Positions 15,504-23,838 of a stretch of DNA of 64,000 nucleotides are shown one piece after another; within the stretch, counting starts at the first letter, position 1, and each line of letters opens with the position of its first letter. The notes beneath the pieces were generated by a model, which did not search any database, was not told the origin of the DNA, and saw nothing but the letters and a program-made list of their open reading frames with translations. Location: the NCBI GenBank assembly GCA_019347675.1, contig JAHWKW010000008.1:1-64000 (forward strand), in the 5' to 3' direction. This stretch comes from Actinomycetota bacterium (GTDB lineage: Bacteria; Actinomycetota; Nitriliruptoria; Nitriliruptorales; JAHWKO01). Made by a program: the position numbers and the translations under genes.

Positions 15504-17465
15504 GTGCGCCCATGGCGCGAGCCCGGGCGGGGAGTCGCCGATGACCGAGTCGTTGGTCGCCGCGCTCGGCGAGGGATCGCGGATCGGGCCCGTGCTCGGT
15601 TGCTGCCCGTCGTCTGCACGGCCCTGGTCATCGTCGCTCTCGGCGCCATGCCCGCTGCGGCGCACTCGTTCCTCGCCGCCACGGAACCGGCCGCAGGTGC
15701 CAGACTGGCGGAGCCCCCTGGAAGCGTGTCGCTGCAGTTCAGCGAGCAGCTGGCCGGGGACGCCACACAGCTGACGGTCCGCCGCGACGGGGCGGACGAG
15801 CTCAGGCTTCCCGCACCGGCCCTCGAGTCGGCCTCCCGAGTCGTGCGCACGCAGCTTCCCGACCTCGAGCCGGGGATCTACGTCGTCTCGTGGCACGTGG
15901 CCTCCGCGGTGGACGACCACCGGACGGCCGGCGAGTTCGCCTTCGCCGTCGGCGTGGATGACGCCGTCCCAGCCGCCGTCTCCCCAGCCCCGTCCTCGAC
16001 GTCGACGTCGTCGCTGCTGTCGACCTGGCTGTTCTTCGCTGGTCTCGCCACCGCGGCCGGCGGCCTCCTCGGACCGCGCCTTGTCACCGGCACCGCGGGA
16101 AGCGACCGGCTGCTCGCGGGGCCCGGCTGGTTCCGCGCCGGTGCGGCGGCAGCGCTGGCCGCCGCGCTGCTTCGTGCCGCGGCGCCGGATGTCGCCGTGG
16201 ACCCGGTCCGGCTCGGCGTCGTGGCCACGTCGCTCGTCGCCGGGCTCGGGCTCTCAGCACGCCCACCGTGGATCGCCGGCGGTGTCCTGCTGACCGCCGC
16301 GGCCGCGTGGGCCACCGCGAGCCACGCGGCTGCGAACGACGGGCTGGCCGGCGCCGCGCTCGACCTCGCCCATCTCGGGGCGGCAGCGCTGTGGGCAGGC
16401 TGCCTCGCCTACCTCGTCGCCGTCCTGTGGCGCACGCCCGCCGGTCACCGTCGCCAGGTCCTGGCCGGAGCGTGGGCCTACTCCCGGCTCGCGGCCGCGA
16501 CCGTCGGTGTACTCACCGCCAGCGGCATCGTCGCCGCGGTCCGCCTCGTCCCGTCCCTCGACGCCCTATCGACGACCGGCTACGGGCAGGTCCTGCTCGT
16601 GAAGTCGGCGCTGCTGGCCGCGGCGCTCGCTCTCGCCCTGCTCGCCCGCCGCCGGCTCCTGCCTCGCCAACGCACATCGCGGCTGCGCCACGTCACCTCC
16701 GTCGAGGCGGTAAGCGTGATCGGCGCGCTCGCCGCGGCGGCGCTGCTGGTCAACCTTGCTCCCCCGGCACCGGTGCAGCCAGTCGACCACCTCCTGGGGC
16801 CGGCACCGATCCAGGGGCCGACCGCCCGGGCGGCCGGACTCGCCGGCACGCTCATGATCGACGCCAGAGCCGGCGACGGGCGCATCGACCTGGAGGTGCT
16901 CGGCTCGGCTGGCGGCTTCGACGGCGCCTCCCTGAGCGCCACCGCACACCTCCCCAACGGCACAAACGTCGACCTGCGTCCCCGCAGCTGCGGCGCCGGC
17001 TGCTTCACCCAGGAACTCGACCTGCCCGAAGGCGACACCGTCGTCAGCGTCGTCGCCGACGCTCCCGACCGTGACGGTGGAGGCCTCGACCTCACGTTGA
17101 CCTGGCCGCCAGCACCCGAGGAGCCCGATCGCTTCGACCGGATGGTGACCACGATGCGGCAGGTCGACACGGTTCGCATCCACGAGGACGTACGCAGCGG
17201 TCCGGATCGGCGCACGCCGACCGACGCGACCGGCGGCGGGCTGGAACTGGGCGGCGAGAAGTTCATCGACCTCATGCCCTACGCCGGTGGCGGAGTCACC
17301 GACGTCCGCCCGCGTGACGACGGTTCGTTCTCCTTCTACCTGCCCGGCTCACGGATGCTGTTCACCGTCTGGCTGGACGGCCACGGCCGCATCGCCCGCC
17401 AGGAGATCGTCAATCCCGGCCACATCATCGAGTACGTGATGCGGTACGGGGACCGCGATGCGTGA
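15504..17465 (+). CDS. copCD: CopC-CopD fusion, copper resistance/uptake protein
   Basis: 653 residues from the GTG at 15504 with AGAGGA upstream. A signal peptide ends at AAAHSFLAATEP, giving the CopC mature N-terminus where His1 ligates Cu(II). The CopC beta-barrel closes with the second ligand pair in SAVDDHRTAGEFAFAV. About eight transmembrane helices of a CopD domain follow (residues about 170-430). A C-terminal extracellular domain (residues about 440-653, with a CGAGC pair) shows YtkA-like beta pattern. CopCD delivers or imports periplasmic copper. Last gene of the blaI operon. Confidence 0.87.
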   Translation: MRPWREPGRGVADDRVVGRRARRGIADRARARLLPVVCTALVIVALGAMPAAAHSFLAATEPAAGARLAEPPGSVSLQFSEQLAGDATQLTVRRDGADELRLPAPALESASRVVRTQLPDLEPGIYVVSWHVASAVDDHRTAGEFAFAVGVDDAVPAAVSPAPSSTSTSSLLSTWLFFAGLATAAGGLLGPRLVTGTAGSDRLLAGPGWFRAGAAAALAAALLRAAAPDVAVDPVRLGVVATSLVAGLGLSARPPWIAGGVLLTAAAAWATASHAAANDGLAGAALDLAHLGAAALWAGCLAYLVAVLWRTPAGHRRQVLAGAWAYSRLAAATVGVLTASGIVAAVRLVPSLDALSTTGYGQVLLVKSALLAAALALALLARRRLLPRQRTSRLRHVTSVEAVSVIGALAAAALLVNLAPPAPVQPVDHLLGPAPIQGPTARAAGLAGTLMIDARAGDGRIDLEVLGSAGGFDGASLSATAHLPNGTNVDLRPRSCGAGCFTQELDLPEGDTVVSVVADAPDRDGGGLDLTLTWPPAPEEPDRFDRMVTTMRQVDTVRIHEDVRSGPDRRTPTDATGGGLELGGEKFIDLMPYAGGGVTDVRPRDDGSFSFYLPGSRMLFTVWLDGHGRIARQEIVNPGHIIEYVMRYGDRDA

Positions 17466-17730
17466 CGCTGCCGGACGATGTCAGGCTCTTCGGGCGGGAT
17501 GCGCGGCCCCGCGGCCGGCCGCTGCTGACGCTGGTCACGTGCGCACGCGCTTCAGCGCCGCCAAGAGGCTCCTCGTCTTGACCGAGCTTGCCACCGGCTC
17601 ATCGTGAAAATTCCGGGTGACCGAGTTCGGTCCGCGCCGGGCCGCTGTGGCGGGGACTCATGAAGGCACTCCGCTGGCTGATCAGTGCCGACCACAGCGT
17701 GCATGATGGCATCCCGGCTGGTCGGTGTGC

Positions 17731-18125
17731 ATGCACGAACACGACCCGCGGCAGTTCACCGGGACGGAGGAGTTCTCCAGGCCGCTGTACCGCGGCAGCC
17801 TGACCAGCGAATGGATCCCGGCGCTTGAAGGGGTCGAAGCGAAGCTGCGGACGGGGGCTCGAGTCGCTGATGTCGGTTGCGGCCACGGCGCCTCAACCAT
17901 CGTGCCGGCCGAGGCCACCCCAGCTCGAGCTTCGTCGGGTTCGACTACCACGACGCCTCCATCGAGACCGCCCGCAAGCGGGCGGCCGAAGCCGGCGTCC
18001 AGGCCGGGTCAGCTTCCAGGTGGCCTCGGCGAAGGACTATCGGGGTGACGGCTATGACCTCATCTGTTTCTTTGACTGCCTGCACGACATGGGCGACCCG
18101 GTCGGCGGTCCTGCTCCCACGGCTC
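17731..18125 (+). pseudogene. Broken SAM methyltransferase gene
   Basis: Three frames in succession carry one methyltransferase: GARVADVGCGHGAST (motif I) in the first, SSFVGFDYHDASIETARKRA in the second (about 17930-17995), and VASAKDYRGDGYDLICFFDC then HDMGDPVG in the third (about 18015-18100). At least two frameshifts are needed and the normal C-terminal half is missing. The order and motifs match a class I methyltransferase with an N-terminal SLTSEWIPALEGVEAKL segment. Non-functional as sequenced, unless the shifts are sequencing errors. Confidence 0.75.
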
Positions 18126-18383
18126 GGGCCGACCATCGCCACCGAGCAGGTCCATGAGGTCGCTGCGGCGGATCGGGATGAAGCTCTGGGGCACGCTGCC
18201 GGCGGCCATGTTGCAAGGACACCCGCTTGCTCCGCTCGCACAGATCCTCCGTCGACGTCCGTCGCTACCGTACCGACGGCCTCGGAGGAGGCTTTTGAGT
18301 TCATCGTGCGGGGCTGGCGCCGCGCACCCTTGACGATGAGACCTCGCACCGCGGAGCATCCACCGAGCCTCCGCGCGGGTTGT

Positions 18384-18498
18384 CGGTAGCGCTGGGCAGA
18401 CAGGATCAGGTCGTCGTGCTCCTCCTCGCACGTCACGCACCACGACGCCTAGAGGTTGATCACGAGCACTTTGGCCGCCCAGATTCGGTAGGGCCAGC
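18384..18498 (-). pseudogene. TlpA/CcmG-like thioredoxin remnant with nonsense codon
   Basis: On the minus strand one frame reads KVLVINL-stop-ASWCVTCEEEHDDLILSAQRYR, matching the active site of CcmG encoded at 5763 (VVVVNFWASWCVPCREEHADL). The conserved Trp codon TGG is TAG at 18449-18451, and no start or C-terminal half survives. It is a genuine relic of a second TlpA-like reductase in this redox cluster. The 258 bases between it and the broken methyltransferase show nothing else. Confidence 0.75.
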
Positions 18499-18581
18499 CA
18501 CCGTCCCCAGGGGAGCGCGTGCGGCCGCTGCTGCGGCGGGTCCGTTGTTCGGAGGCCGTCGGCGCCGCGGCTCATGGCTAC

Positions 18582-18842
18582 CTACCTCTGCGCGACGGTC
18601 CGGCGATCGAACTCGCGGCGCACCCTCCGTTCGGATGGCCGCCCGTAGGAGACCGGGTCACTGTCGACCACGATGCCCGGGGGGAACAGCACGCCGGCGT
18701 CTCGGGCGAGCGCCTCACCCTCGGGCGAGCCGAGGTCGACCTCGCGGACGGTAAAATCGTAGTCGGCTGTGAGCCGGTCGAGCATCCGCTTGGCGTCGTC
18801 GCAGAACGCGCAGTGCTCTTGGGTGAGCAGGACGACCTCCAC
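18582..18842 (-). CDS. Glutaredoxin-like protein
   Basis: 86 residues. It opens with a beta strand and the redox motif VVLLTQEHCAFCDDAKRML (CxxC at about residues 11-14), then REVDLGSPEGEALARDAGVLFPPGIVVD, where the Pro pair marks the cis-Pro loop of the thioredoxin fold. Cytosolic small thiol transferase, probably feeding electrons to the CcdA system upstream. The GTG at 18842 shares one base with the stop of the redoxin gene, so the two are coupled. Confidence 0.8.
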   Translation of the reverse strand: MEVVLLTQEHCAFCDDAKRMLDRLTADYDFTVREVDLGSPEGEALARDAGVLFPPGIVVDSDPVSYGRPSERRVRREFDRRTVAQR

Positions 18843-19546
18843 TACGCGCCCTCGCTGTCGCCGTTGAGCCCGGCGCGCAGGTCGTTGAGCAGCGCGTCGA
18901 CCGGCAGGTACATCCAGTAGTCGGGAGCGCCGCCGTAGTCGGCGCGCCAGACGATGTCGCCTTCCGGGCCGACCACGACGAAGCTGTGGCCGTTGTGGCT
19001 GCCGCCCATCATCCCGTACGCGAGCGTGTCGTAGGCGGGCGAGACCTGCTTGTCCACGTCGGACAGCACGGTGGAGGTGATGCCCTCCAGCTGGACCTTC
19101 TGGCCCAGCGCGCCGAGGGGGTCGGTCGTGATGGTAACGATCCGGTCGATGCCGAGCTGCTCGAACCGACCCCAGTGCGACTCGATCTCGGTGAGCTGGT
19201 TCCAGCAGGGCTGGCACATCAAGCCCTCCTGGAAGTACAGCAGTACCGTCTCGCCGCGCGCGTCGGCGAGGTCGAAGCTGCCGCCGCTGGCTGCGGGCAG
19301 CTGGATCGGCGGCGCCGGCTCGCCGGCGCCCGGTTCGCCGACCTGGTAGGTGAAGCCGCCAGGTCCGGTCTGGGCCCCGGCCGCGTCGCCGCCGCCGGGA
19401 CCGCTCCCCAGGAAGATCGCAGCGGTGACCAGGCCGACGATGCCGGCGACGACGAGCGCGGTCAGCCAGCGGCGGCCGGAGCGCTGTGGCTGCTTCGTCC
19501 CGGGCCGCCTGCGGGTCCGGGCGCGGTTACGCGTCGATGTGGGCAC
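18842..19546 (-). CDS. Membrane-anchored redoxin (AhpC/TSA/TlpA-like)
   Basis: 234 residues from the GTG at 19546. A basic N-terminus and one transmembrane helix (WLTALVVAGIVGLVTAAIFLG) precede a periplasmic thioredoxin fold with the active site FQEGLMCQPCWNQLTEIE (CxxC). DLADARGETVLLYF and HSFVVVGPEGDIVWRADYGG are redoxin-family landmarks. It likely receives electrons from the CcdA homologue encoded just upstream, whose stop it overlaps by 20 bases. It could reduce disulfides on copper proteins or peroxides. The longer open frame to 19729 runs over the CcdA gene and is rejected. Confidence 0.8.
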   Translation of the reverse strand: MPTSTRNRARTRRRPGTKQPQRSGRRWLTALVVAGIVGLVTAAIFLGSGPGGGDAAGAQTGPGGFTYQVGEPGAGEPAPPIQLPAASGGSFDLADARGETVLLYFQEGLMCQPCWNQLTEIESHWGRFEQLGIDRIVTITTDPLGALGQKVQLEGITSTVLSDVDKQVSPAYDTLAYGMMGGSHNGHSFVVVGPEGDIVWRADYGGAPDYWMYLPVDALLNDLRAGLNGDSEGA

Positions 19547-20480
19547 GGGTCGTCTCCGGGTTGTCGGTGTCGTCCGCCGCGGCGGAGCAGGTCGGTGCGT
19601 CGGTGGAGGCCAGGTCGGCGTGGGTGCGGGTCTGGCGCCACGCCAGCCGCCCGAGCGCCGCGACTGTGCCGACGAGTGCGAGCGCGGCTGCCCAAGCCGG
19701 CACCCAGCCGAGCGCGTCGGTGACGGCACGACCGGCGCGCTGCAGCGCGACGGTGAAGTTGGCTTGCCAGCCGGTGGCTGCGGGCATCGCCTCGCCGGCC
19801 ACGCCGACCCAAATCATCCCGCCACCCATCAGCGCGAGCAGCACGCCGCTGGCCAGCGCCGAGCCGCTGAGGCTGCGCCGGAGCGGGCCGATGCGCCACG
19901 TGAACGTGCGCGGCTTGAGCAGGCGTGCGGCCCGCTCGCCCCAGCGGTCCCAGGCCAGCGCCAGGACGAACAGGGGCGCGACCATCCCCAACACGTAGGC
20001 CAGACCCAGACCCGCGCCGGCGGCGAGACTGCCGCCCACGCCCGCCAGCGCCACGACTCCGGCGAGCACCGGCGCGCAGCAGGCGCTGGCCACCCCCGAG
20101 AACGTCCCGAGCGTGTACACGCCCCACGGTCCGGTCCGCCCTGCCGGGGCGCGGCCGGGCATCGGCAGGCGCAACTCACCGCCGACGAGCGTGTAGGCGG
20201 CCAGCGCCAGCACGATGACGCCGCCGCCGACGTAGACGTAGGTGTGGCCCTCGACGAGCAGGCGGCGCAGCGCGACCGCACCGAGCGCGAGCGGGAGGAT
20301 CACTGTCGCCACGCCGGCGGCGAACAGGAACGTCATGCCCACCAGCGCGCGGCGGTTCTGCACCGAGCTGGCGAAGTAGGCGGGCAACATCACCGAGAAG
20401 CAGCACGGCGCCAGCAGGGCGATGGTGCCGGCGACGACCGCGGCGATGGCGGAGCCGCCGAGGAGGACGCTGGAGTCCAT
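19527..20480 (-). CDS. CcdA-family cytochrome c biogenesis/thiol transporter, second copy
   Basis: 317 residues, about seven to eight transmembrane helices. Cysteine pairs occur in LLAPCCFSVMLPAYFAS and in GVASACCAPVLAGVVAL, positions equivalent to the redox cysteines of CcdA/DsbD, here doubled to CC. A C-terminal cytosolic tail is polar with a lone Cys. It is more like the mercury/copper-cluster CcdA branch than the one encoded at 12638. It probably partners with the redoxin downstream. Operon: DUF2933 gene, this gene, redoxin, glutaredoxin. Confidence 0.82.
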   Translation of the reverse strand: MDSSVLLGGSAIAAVVAGTIALLAPCCFSVMLPAYFASSVQNRRALVGMTFLFAAGVATVILPLALGAVALRRLLVEGHTYVYVGGGVIVLALAAYTLVGGELRLPMPGRAPAGRTGPWGVYTLGTFSGVASACCAPVLAGVVALAGVGGSLAAGAGLGLAYVLGMVAPLFVLALAWDRWGERAARLLKPRTFTWRIGPLRRSLSGSALASGVLLALMGGGMIWVGVAGEAMPAATGWQANFTVALQRAGRAVTDALGWVPAWAAALALVGTVAALGRLAWRQTRTHADLASTDAPTCSAAADDTDNPETTRAHIDA

Positions 20481-20519
20481 GGACGGACCTCGAGAAGACG
20501 GGCTGGCGCGGCCTGCGGG

Positions 20520-20939
20520 TCAGCGGGGCGGTGCGGTGTCGGCCGGGACGTCGGAGGCGGTCGGCACGGTGGAGCCCTTGGCGGTATCCGGAGCGTCCTC
20601 GATGTTGTGGGCGGGTGGGCCGTGTCGCTCCCAGGCGGGGTCGGCGGTCGCGGCTGGTGTCCCTTGGGCGTCGTCACCGGCGAGGGGCAGCGCGAGCTGA
20701 CCGGCGGGCACCGTCGGTTCGCCTGTGGATCTGGTTGCCCCGGTGGATTGCGCGTGATGCTGGCCGTTCATGCCACCCATGGCCTTCATCATGAAGACCA
20801 TGGACAGCGGGCAGATCGCGATCAGCAGCAACGGCATGGCCGCGCCGATGGCGCCGGGCGCGAGCCACCAGATGCCCAGCCCGACCGCGGCGAGGCCGGC
20901 GACGACCTTCTTGTTGATGCACATCCCCAACACCTTCAC
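20520..20939 (-). CDS. DUF2933-like small membrane protein with His-containing tail
   Basis: 139 residues. MKVLGMCINKKVVAGLAAVG begins a two-helix membrane domain (residues about 10-55) ending CPLSMVFMMKAMGGM, a DUF2933-type layout common in copper clusters. The remaining 85 residues are polar, with QHH and HGPPAH. The Met/Cys/His groups near the second helix could bind copper; that is inference. A perfect CTAC-N6-GTAG site sits 45 bases upstream with TAGCAT as -10. A frameshifted second copy lies at 22418. Confidence 0.75.
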   Translation of the reverse strand: MKVLGMCINKKVVAGLAAVGLGIWWLAPGAIGAAMPLLLIAICPLSMVFMMKAMGGMNGQHHAQSTGATRSTGEPTVPAGQLALPLAGDDAQGTPAATADPAWERHGPPAHNIEDAPDTAKGSTVPTASDVPADTAPPR

Positions 20940-20984
20940 GGCGCCCTCCGCGTGCTCGTGCCGGCCGGCTCCCCCGGGCGGATG

Positions 20985-20998
20985 CTACAGGTCAGTAG
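20985..20998. promoter_or_regulatory. CTAC-N6-GTAG operator, site B
   Basis: Perfect CTAC-AGGTCA-GTAG dyad in the divergent region between the DUF2933 gene (minus) and lgt paralogue (plus). On the minus strand it runs into TAGCAT, a -10 hexamer for the DUF2933 operon. Confidence 0.65.
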
Positions 20999-21010
20999 TA
21001 CGCCGATATG

Positions 21011-21024
21011 CTACCGACCCGTCG
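21011..21024. promoter_or_regulatory. CTAC-N6-GTCG operator variant, site B2
   Basis: CTAC-CGACCC-GTCG, one mismatch from the dyad, extended by TAG to the right (a 5-9-5 palindrome GCTAC/GTAGC also exists at 21010-21028). It overlaps TATGCT (21007-21012), a plus-strand -10-like hexamer for the lgt paralogue. Confidence 0.5.
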
Positions 21025-21067
21025 TAGCAGCGTCACCCACGCCGTCACCACCACGCCAGGAGATCCC

Positions 21068-22021
21068 GTGGTCCTCGCCGCCCTCGAGTGGCCGATCCTC
21101 GAGCGCATCCCCATCGTGGGCGACCTGGCCATCTCGCCGCACGGCATCGGCATCGCCGCCGGCTTCCTGCTCGGCGCGTGGCTGATGATCCGACGCGCCC
21201 AACTGCGCGGTCTCGGGGTCGAGGTCGAGGACGTCTCCCAGGCGGTTCAGGACGTGCTGTTCCGCGTCGCCATCGGCGTGATCGTCGGCGCGCGGCTGTT
21301 CTACGTGGTCAACCACCTCGACGTCTACGCGCGCGACCCGCTGCAGATCCTGATGATCTGGCACGGCGGGCTCACCTTGCTCGGCGGCATCGCCGGCGGG
21401 GTGATCGCGGCGCTGCCGCTGGTCCGCACCCGCGGCTACCGCACCGCGCTGCTGATGGACTCGGCGGCGGTTGGGTTCACCGCCGGCCTGGCCGTGGGCC
21501 GCCTGGGTGACCTGGCCATCGGCGACCATATCGGCGCCCCCGCAGCCGGCTTTCCGCTCGCCTGGCGCTGCACCGGCAACTGGTGGGTGGCGGCGACCAA
21601 CTCGTTCGGCTACGTCCCGCCCCAGTCCTACCCGCTCCAGGCGGCGGTCGCGCCCACCCAGGGTTGCTTCGCCGAAGCGGTGTACCAGACGGCGCTGTTC
21701 GACGTCCTGGCCGGCGCGCTGCTGTTCGCGGTCCTGCTGATGCTCGAACGGCGGCCGCGGTTCGACGGCTTCTTCGTCACCGTGTTCGTGTACGGGTACG
21801 GCCTGTCGCGGCTCGCCACAGACTTCCTGCGTGAGGACCGCCGCTACCTGGCCCTGACTGGTTCGCAGTGGGCGGTGCTCGCCACGCTCGCGGCGCTGAC
21901 CGCGTGGCTCCTGCTCCGGCGACCCTGGAAGCGAGCCGAGCGCGCGTGGCGCCCGCCCTTCACCCAGCCGCCGGTCCAGGAACCGACCGACCGAGGAGAG
22001 CCGATCGATGCCCGACCGTAG
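21068..22021 (+). CDS. lgt: Prolipoprotein diacylglyceryl transferase (Lgt) paralogue
   Basis: 317 residues, about seven transmembrane helices. Lgt landmarks: VVNHLDVYARDPLQ, the essential His in WHGGLTLLGG, VGRLGDLAIGDHIGAP replacing the FxN/GR loop, and the C-terminal YGLSRLATDFLREDRRY. Lgt transfers diacylglycerol from phosphatidylglycerol to the lipobox Cys. AGGAG lies 6 bases before the GTG at 21068; an ATG at 21008 would lie in the operator. Position in the copper region suggests a paralogue devoted to local lipoproteins such as the one encoded at 24006; a housekeeping copy is probably elsewhere. Confidence 0.8.
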   Translation: MVLAALEWPILERIPIVGDLAISPHGIGIAAGFLLGAWLMIRRAQLRGLGVEVEDVSQAVQDVLFRVAIGVIVGARLFYVVNHLDVYARDPLQILMIWHGGLTLLGGIAGGVIAALPLVRTRGYRTALLMDSAAVGFTAGLAVGRLGDLAIGDHIGAPAAGFPLAWRCTGNWWVAATNSFGYVPPQSYPLQAAVAPTQGCFAEAVYQTALFDVLAGALLFAVLLMLERRPRFDGFFVTVFVYGYGLSRLATDFLREDRRYLALTGSQWAVLATLAALTAWLLLRRPWKRAERAWRPPFTQPPVQEPTDRGEPIDARP

Positions 22022-22264
22022 AAGCCCCGTCCGCCCAAGGCCATCCGCCGCGCGAAGCGGCCCGACCCTCGCGCCCGCGCCGCCCGCACCAAGCACATCG
22101 GCTGGGCCCTGGCCGTCCTCGGCCTCGTGCTGTTCGTGTCCGGAAGTCTGGGTGCAAGCCTCGGGATCGTCATCCTTCCCTTCGACCAGCACCACGTCAT
22201 CGGCCAGTTCGGCGGAATCGTTCTGGCCGTCGTGGGCGTCAACGTGGCCACCAGGGACCGCTGA
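22008..22264 (+). pseudogene. Second FDxHxVxGQ small membrane protein, frameshifted
   Basis: GAGGAG lies 8 bases before the ATG at 22008, which overlaps the lgt end, but that frame stays aberrant. The protein-like sequence is in another frame from about 22022 (KAIRRAKRPDPRARAARTKH, then a helix IGWALAVLGLVLFVSGS, then LGIVILPFDQHHVIGQFGG) to the TGA at 22264. One base lost near 22034-22046 would restore a single 85-residue gene. It matches the protein encoded at 15282. Either a young pseudogene or a sequencing indel. Confidence 0.6.
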
Positions 22265-22417
22265 CACGTGAACGATCGACGCGCCGTTTGTGGGTCGTCG
22301 CGGTTGACGAGTAGCCCGCGCCGAGGTCGCCCGGTTCGCCCGCGGCGACGGTCGTCGTCGTCGGAGCCGCCGAGCCGACGTCGGACGTGGCGGTCACCGT
22401 CGCCGCGGTGGCCGGGG

Positions 22418-22632
22418 CTACCTACACCGGCGGTTGCTGGCCCTGCTTGGCGTTGTGATGCCGTTCATGGCCTTCATCATGACCACCATCGACAGTGGGC
22501 ACATCGCGAGCACTAGGACCAGGAGCGGCAACGCCGCTGAGATGGCCTCGGGCGTGAACACCCAGATACCGAGACCGACGGCGGCGAGCCCACCTACCAC
22601 CCACTGTCGATGCACGTCCCGAAGACCTTCAT
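22418..22632 (-). pseudogene. Second DUF2933-like gene, frameshifted
   Basis: A strong GGAGGGG ribosome site precedes ATG 22632 (MKVFGTCID…), which hits a stop after 12 codons. The neighbouring frame continues QWVVGGLAAVGLGIWVFTPE and CPLSMVVMMKAMNG, near-identical in pattern to the product encoded at 20520. One indel near 22605-22612 and probably another near 22445 separate the frames. A GTG at 22615 could still give a 65-residue product in the second frame. The promoter operator at 22673 is intact. Confidence 0.7.
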
Positions 22633-22672
22633 GGCCCCTCCGTATCGCTTGACGGCCGTTCGCCCGGGGATG

Positions 22673-22686
22673 CTACACACGCGTAG
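22673..22686. promoter_or_regulatory. CTAC-N6-GTAG operator, site C
   Basis: Perfect CTAC-ACACGC-GTAG dyad, 40 bases upstream of the frameshifted DUF2933 start. On the minus strand it runs into TAGCATCC, the same -10 context as site B, so the promoter was duplicated with its gene. Confidence 0.6.
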
Positions 22687-22737
22687 TAGGTTTCGGCTAT
22701 CCACCCGCGGTAGCGCGGTGGCCGGCAGGTCACCCGG

Positions 22738-23026
22738 TCACGTGGCGCGCCGGCCCAAGCGGCGCAGCCGGCGCCAGTTGGTGACGACGACGCTGACGGA
22801 AGAGAACGCCATGGCGGCGCCGGCGATGATCGGTTGAGCAGCCCACGGCCGCGAGCGGGATCGCGGTGGTGTTGTAGCCAGCGCCCACAAAAGGTTCTGG
22901 AGGATCGTGCGGTTGCCGCGACAGGTCGATGGCGGTCACGACGCCGTCCAGCGCGTCGCACATGAGTGTGAGATCGCTCGACTCGATGGCCGCGTCGGTG
23001 CCGGTTCCGATGGCGATCCCCTGCCC
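22738..23026 (-). pseudogene. Copper P-type ATPase (CopA) C-terminal remnant
   Basis: The frame GIAIGTGTDAAIESSDLTLM continues DGVVTAIDLSR and GYNTTAIPLAA, the exact end of a P1B copper ATPase (hinge and helices 7-8). A second frame resumes QPIIAGAAMAFSSVSVVV and ends RRLRRLGRRAT-stop. The link between them lacks the usual GLLYP..G segment. Everything upstream of the GIAIG motif (metal domain, TGE, CPC, DKTGT) is gone. A clear relic showing that the ancestral cluster carried copA. Confidence 0.85.
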
Positions 23027-23079
23027 AGCACGCCGTGGCCGCGGATCCGGTTGCCTCGTCGTCTGGCCGCCCGCGAGCG

Positions 23080-23358
23080 TCACTCGCTGAGTGCGCGACG
23101 ACGCTGCGCGAACTCCTCGTGATCGATCTCGCCTCGCGCGTAACGCTCCTCGAGGATGCCCAGCGCCCTGGAGCCTCCGCCGTCGCTGCCTCGACGGGCG
23201 GGGCCACCACCACCGCGCGGATCGCCCGCTCCGTCGCGGACGGCCCGAACGAGCAGCCACACCCCTGCGACGACGGCGGCGATGAACAGCAGGGTGACCA
23301 GCAGCATGAACAACATGAACACCCAACCCATCCCGTTCATCATCCCGTCCATCGGCAT
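23080..23358 (-). CDS. SHOCT-domain small membrane protein
   Basis: 92 residues. A Met-rich start (MPMDGMMNGMG), one transmembrane helix (WVFMLFMLLVTLLFIAAVVAG), a Gly-rich linker, and a C-terminal SHOCT domain, ALGILEERYARGEIDHEEFAQRR, a short oligomerisation helix pair. Proteins of this shape are frequent in actinobacterial copper clusters. It lies 60 bases downstream of the Met-rich exported protein on the same strand and probably shares its promoter. Confidence 0.85.
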   Translation of the reverse strand: MPMDGMMNGMGWVFMLFMLLVTLLFIAAVVAGVWLLVRAVRDGAGDPRGGGGPARRGSDGGGSRALGILEERYARGEIDHEEFAQRRRALSE

Positions 23359-23418
23359 GTCACGCCCCTGTCGTCGTGCCCGGTGGGCGGCGGGCTGGAA
23401 GCATCCGGGCCGCGCCGC

Positions 23419-23799
23419 TCACCGTCCCATCATGCCGCCCATGCCCGAGCCACGGTCGTTCATCATCCCGCCCATCATCCCGCCGTTCGACATGCCCCGC
23501 ATCATGTTCGACATGCCACCCATGGCGTCCATCATCCCGGCGCACTGATCCATCATCTCGTCGACGCCCTCGAGCTCGTGCATGCGCTCGGCCGTTCCCT
23601 CGCCGTGCATGGCGTCCATCATCCGGTGCATCACGCTGTGGGAATCACCGTCCGAGGCGCCTGCCTGCCCCGCCCAGGCATGCGCCGTCGCGGGGATGGC
23701 CGCCAAGAGCCCGAGTCCTCCGACGGCGACCAGAGCGATCCCAGCGACCGCCAGTTTCAGGCGGCGGAGCCCCGAGAGAGCGTGGCGTGAACGTCGCAT
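23419..23799 (-). CDS. Met/His-rich exported protein, probable copper binder
   Basis: About 126 residues from the ATG at 23799, chosen because GGAAGG lies 7 bases before it; longer starts run into the operator. A signal peptide (LKLAVAGIALVAVGGLGLLA, cleaved after ATAHA) is followed by a tail crowded with Met pairs: HSVMHRMMDAMHGEG, DEMMDQCAGMMDAMG, SNMMRGMSNGGMMGG. Such Met motifs bind Cu(I) in periplasmic proteins. Controlled by the perfect operator at 23839. Divergent from the beta-propeller lipoprotein gene. Confidence 0.75.
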   Translation of the reverse strand: MRRSRHALSGLRRLKLAVAGIALVAVGGLGLLAAIPATAHAWAGQAGASDGDSHSVMHRMMDAMHGEGTAERMHELEGVDEMMDQCAGMMDAMGGMSNMMRGMSNGGMMGGMMNDRGSGMGGMMGR

Positions 23800-23838
23800 C
23801 CGTTGACCTTCCATCGGTTCGCCGGGCCGCACCATATA

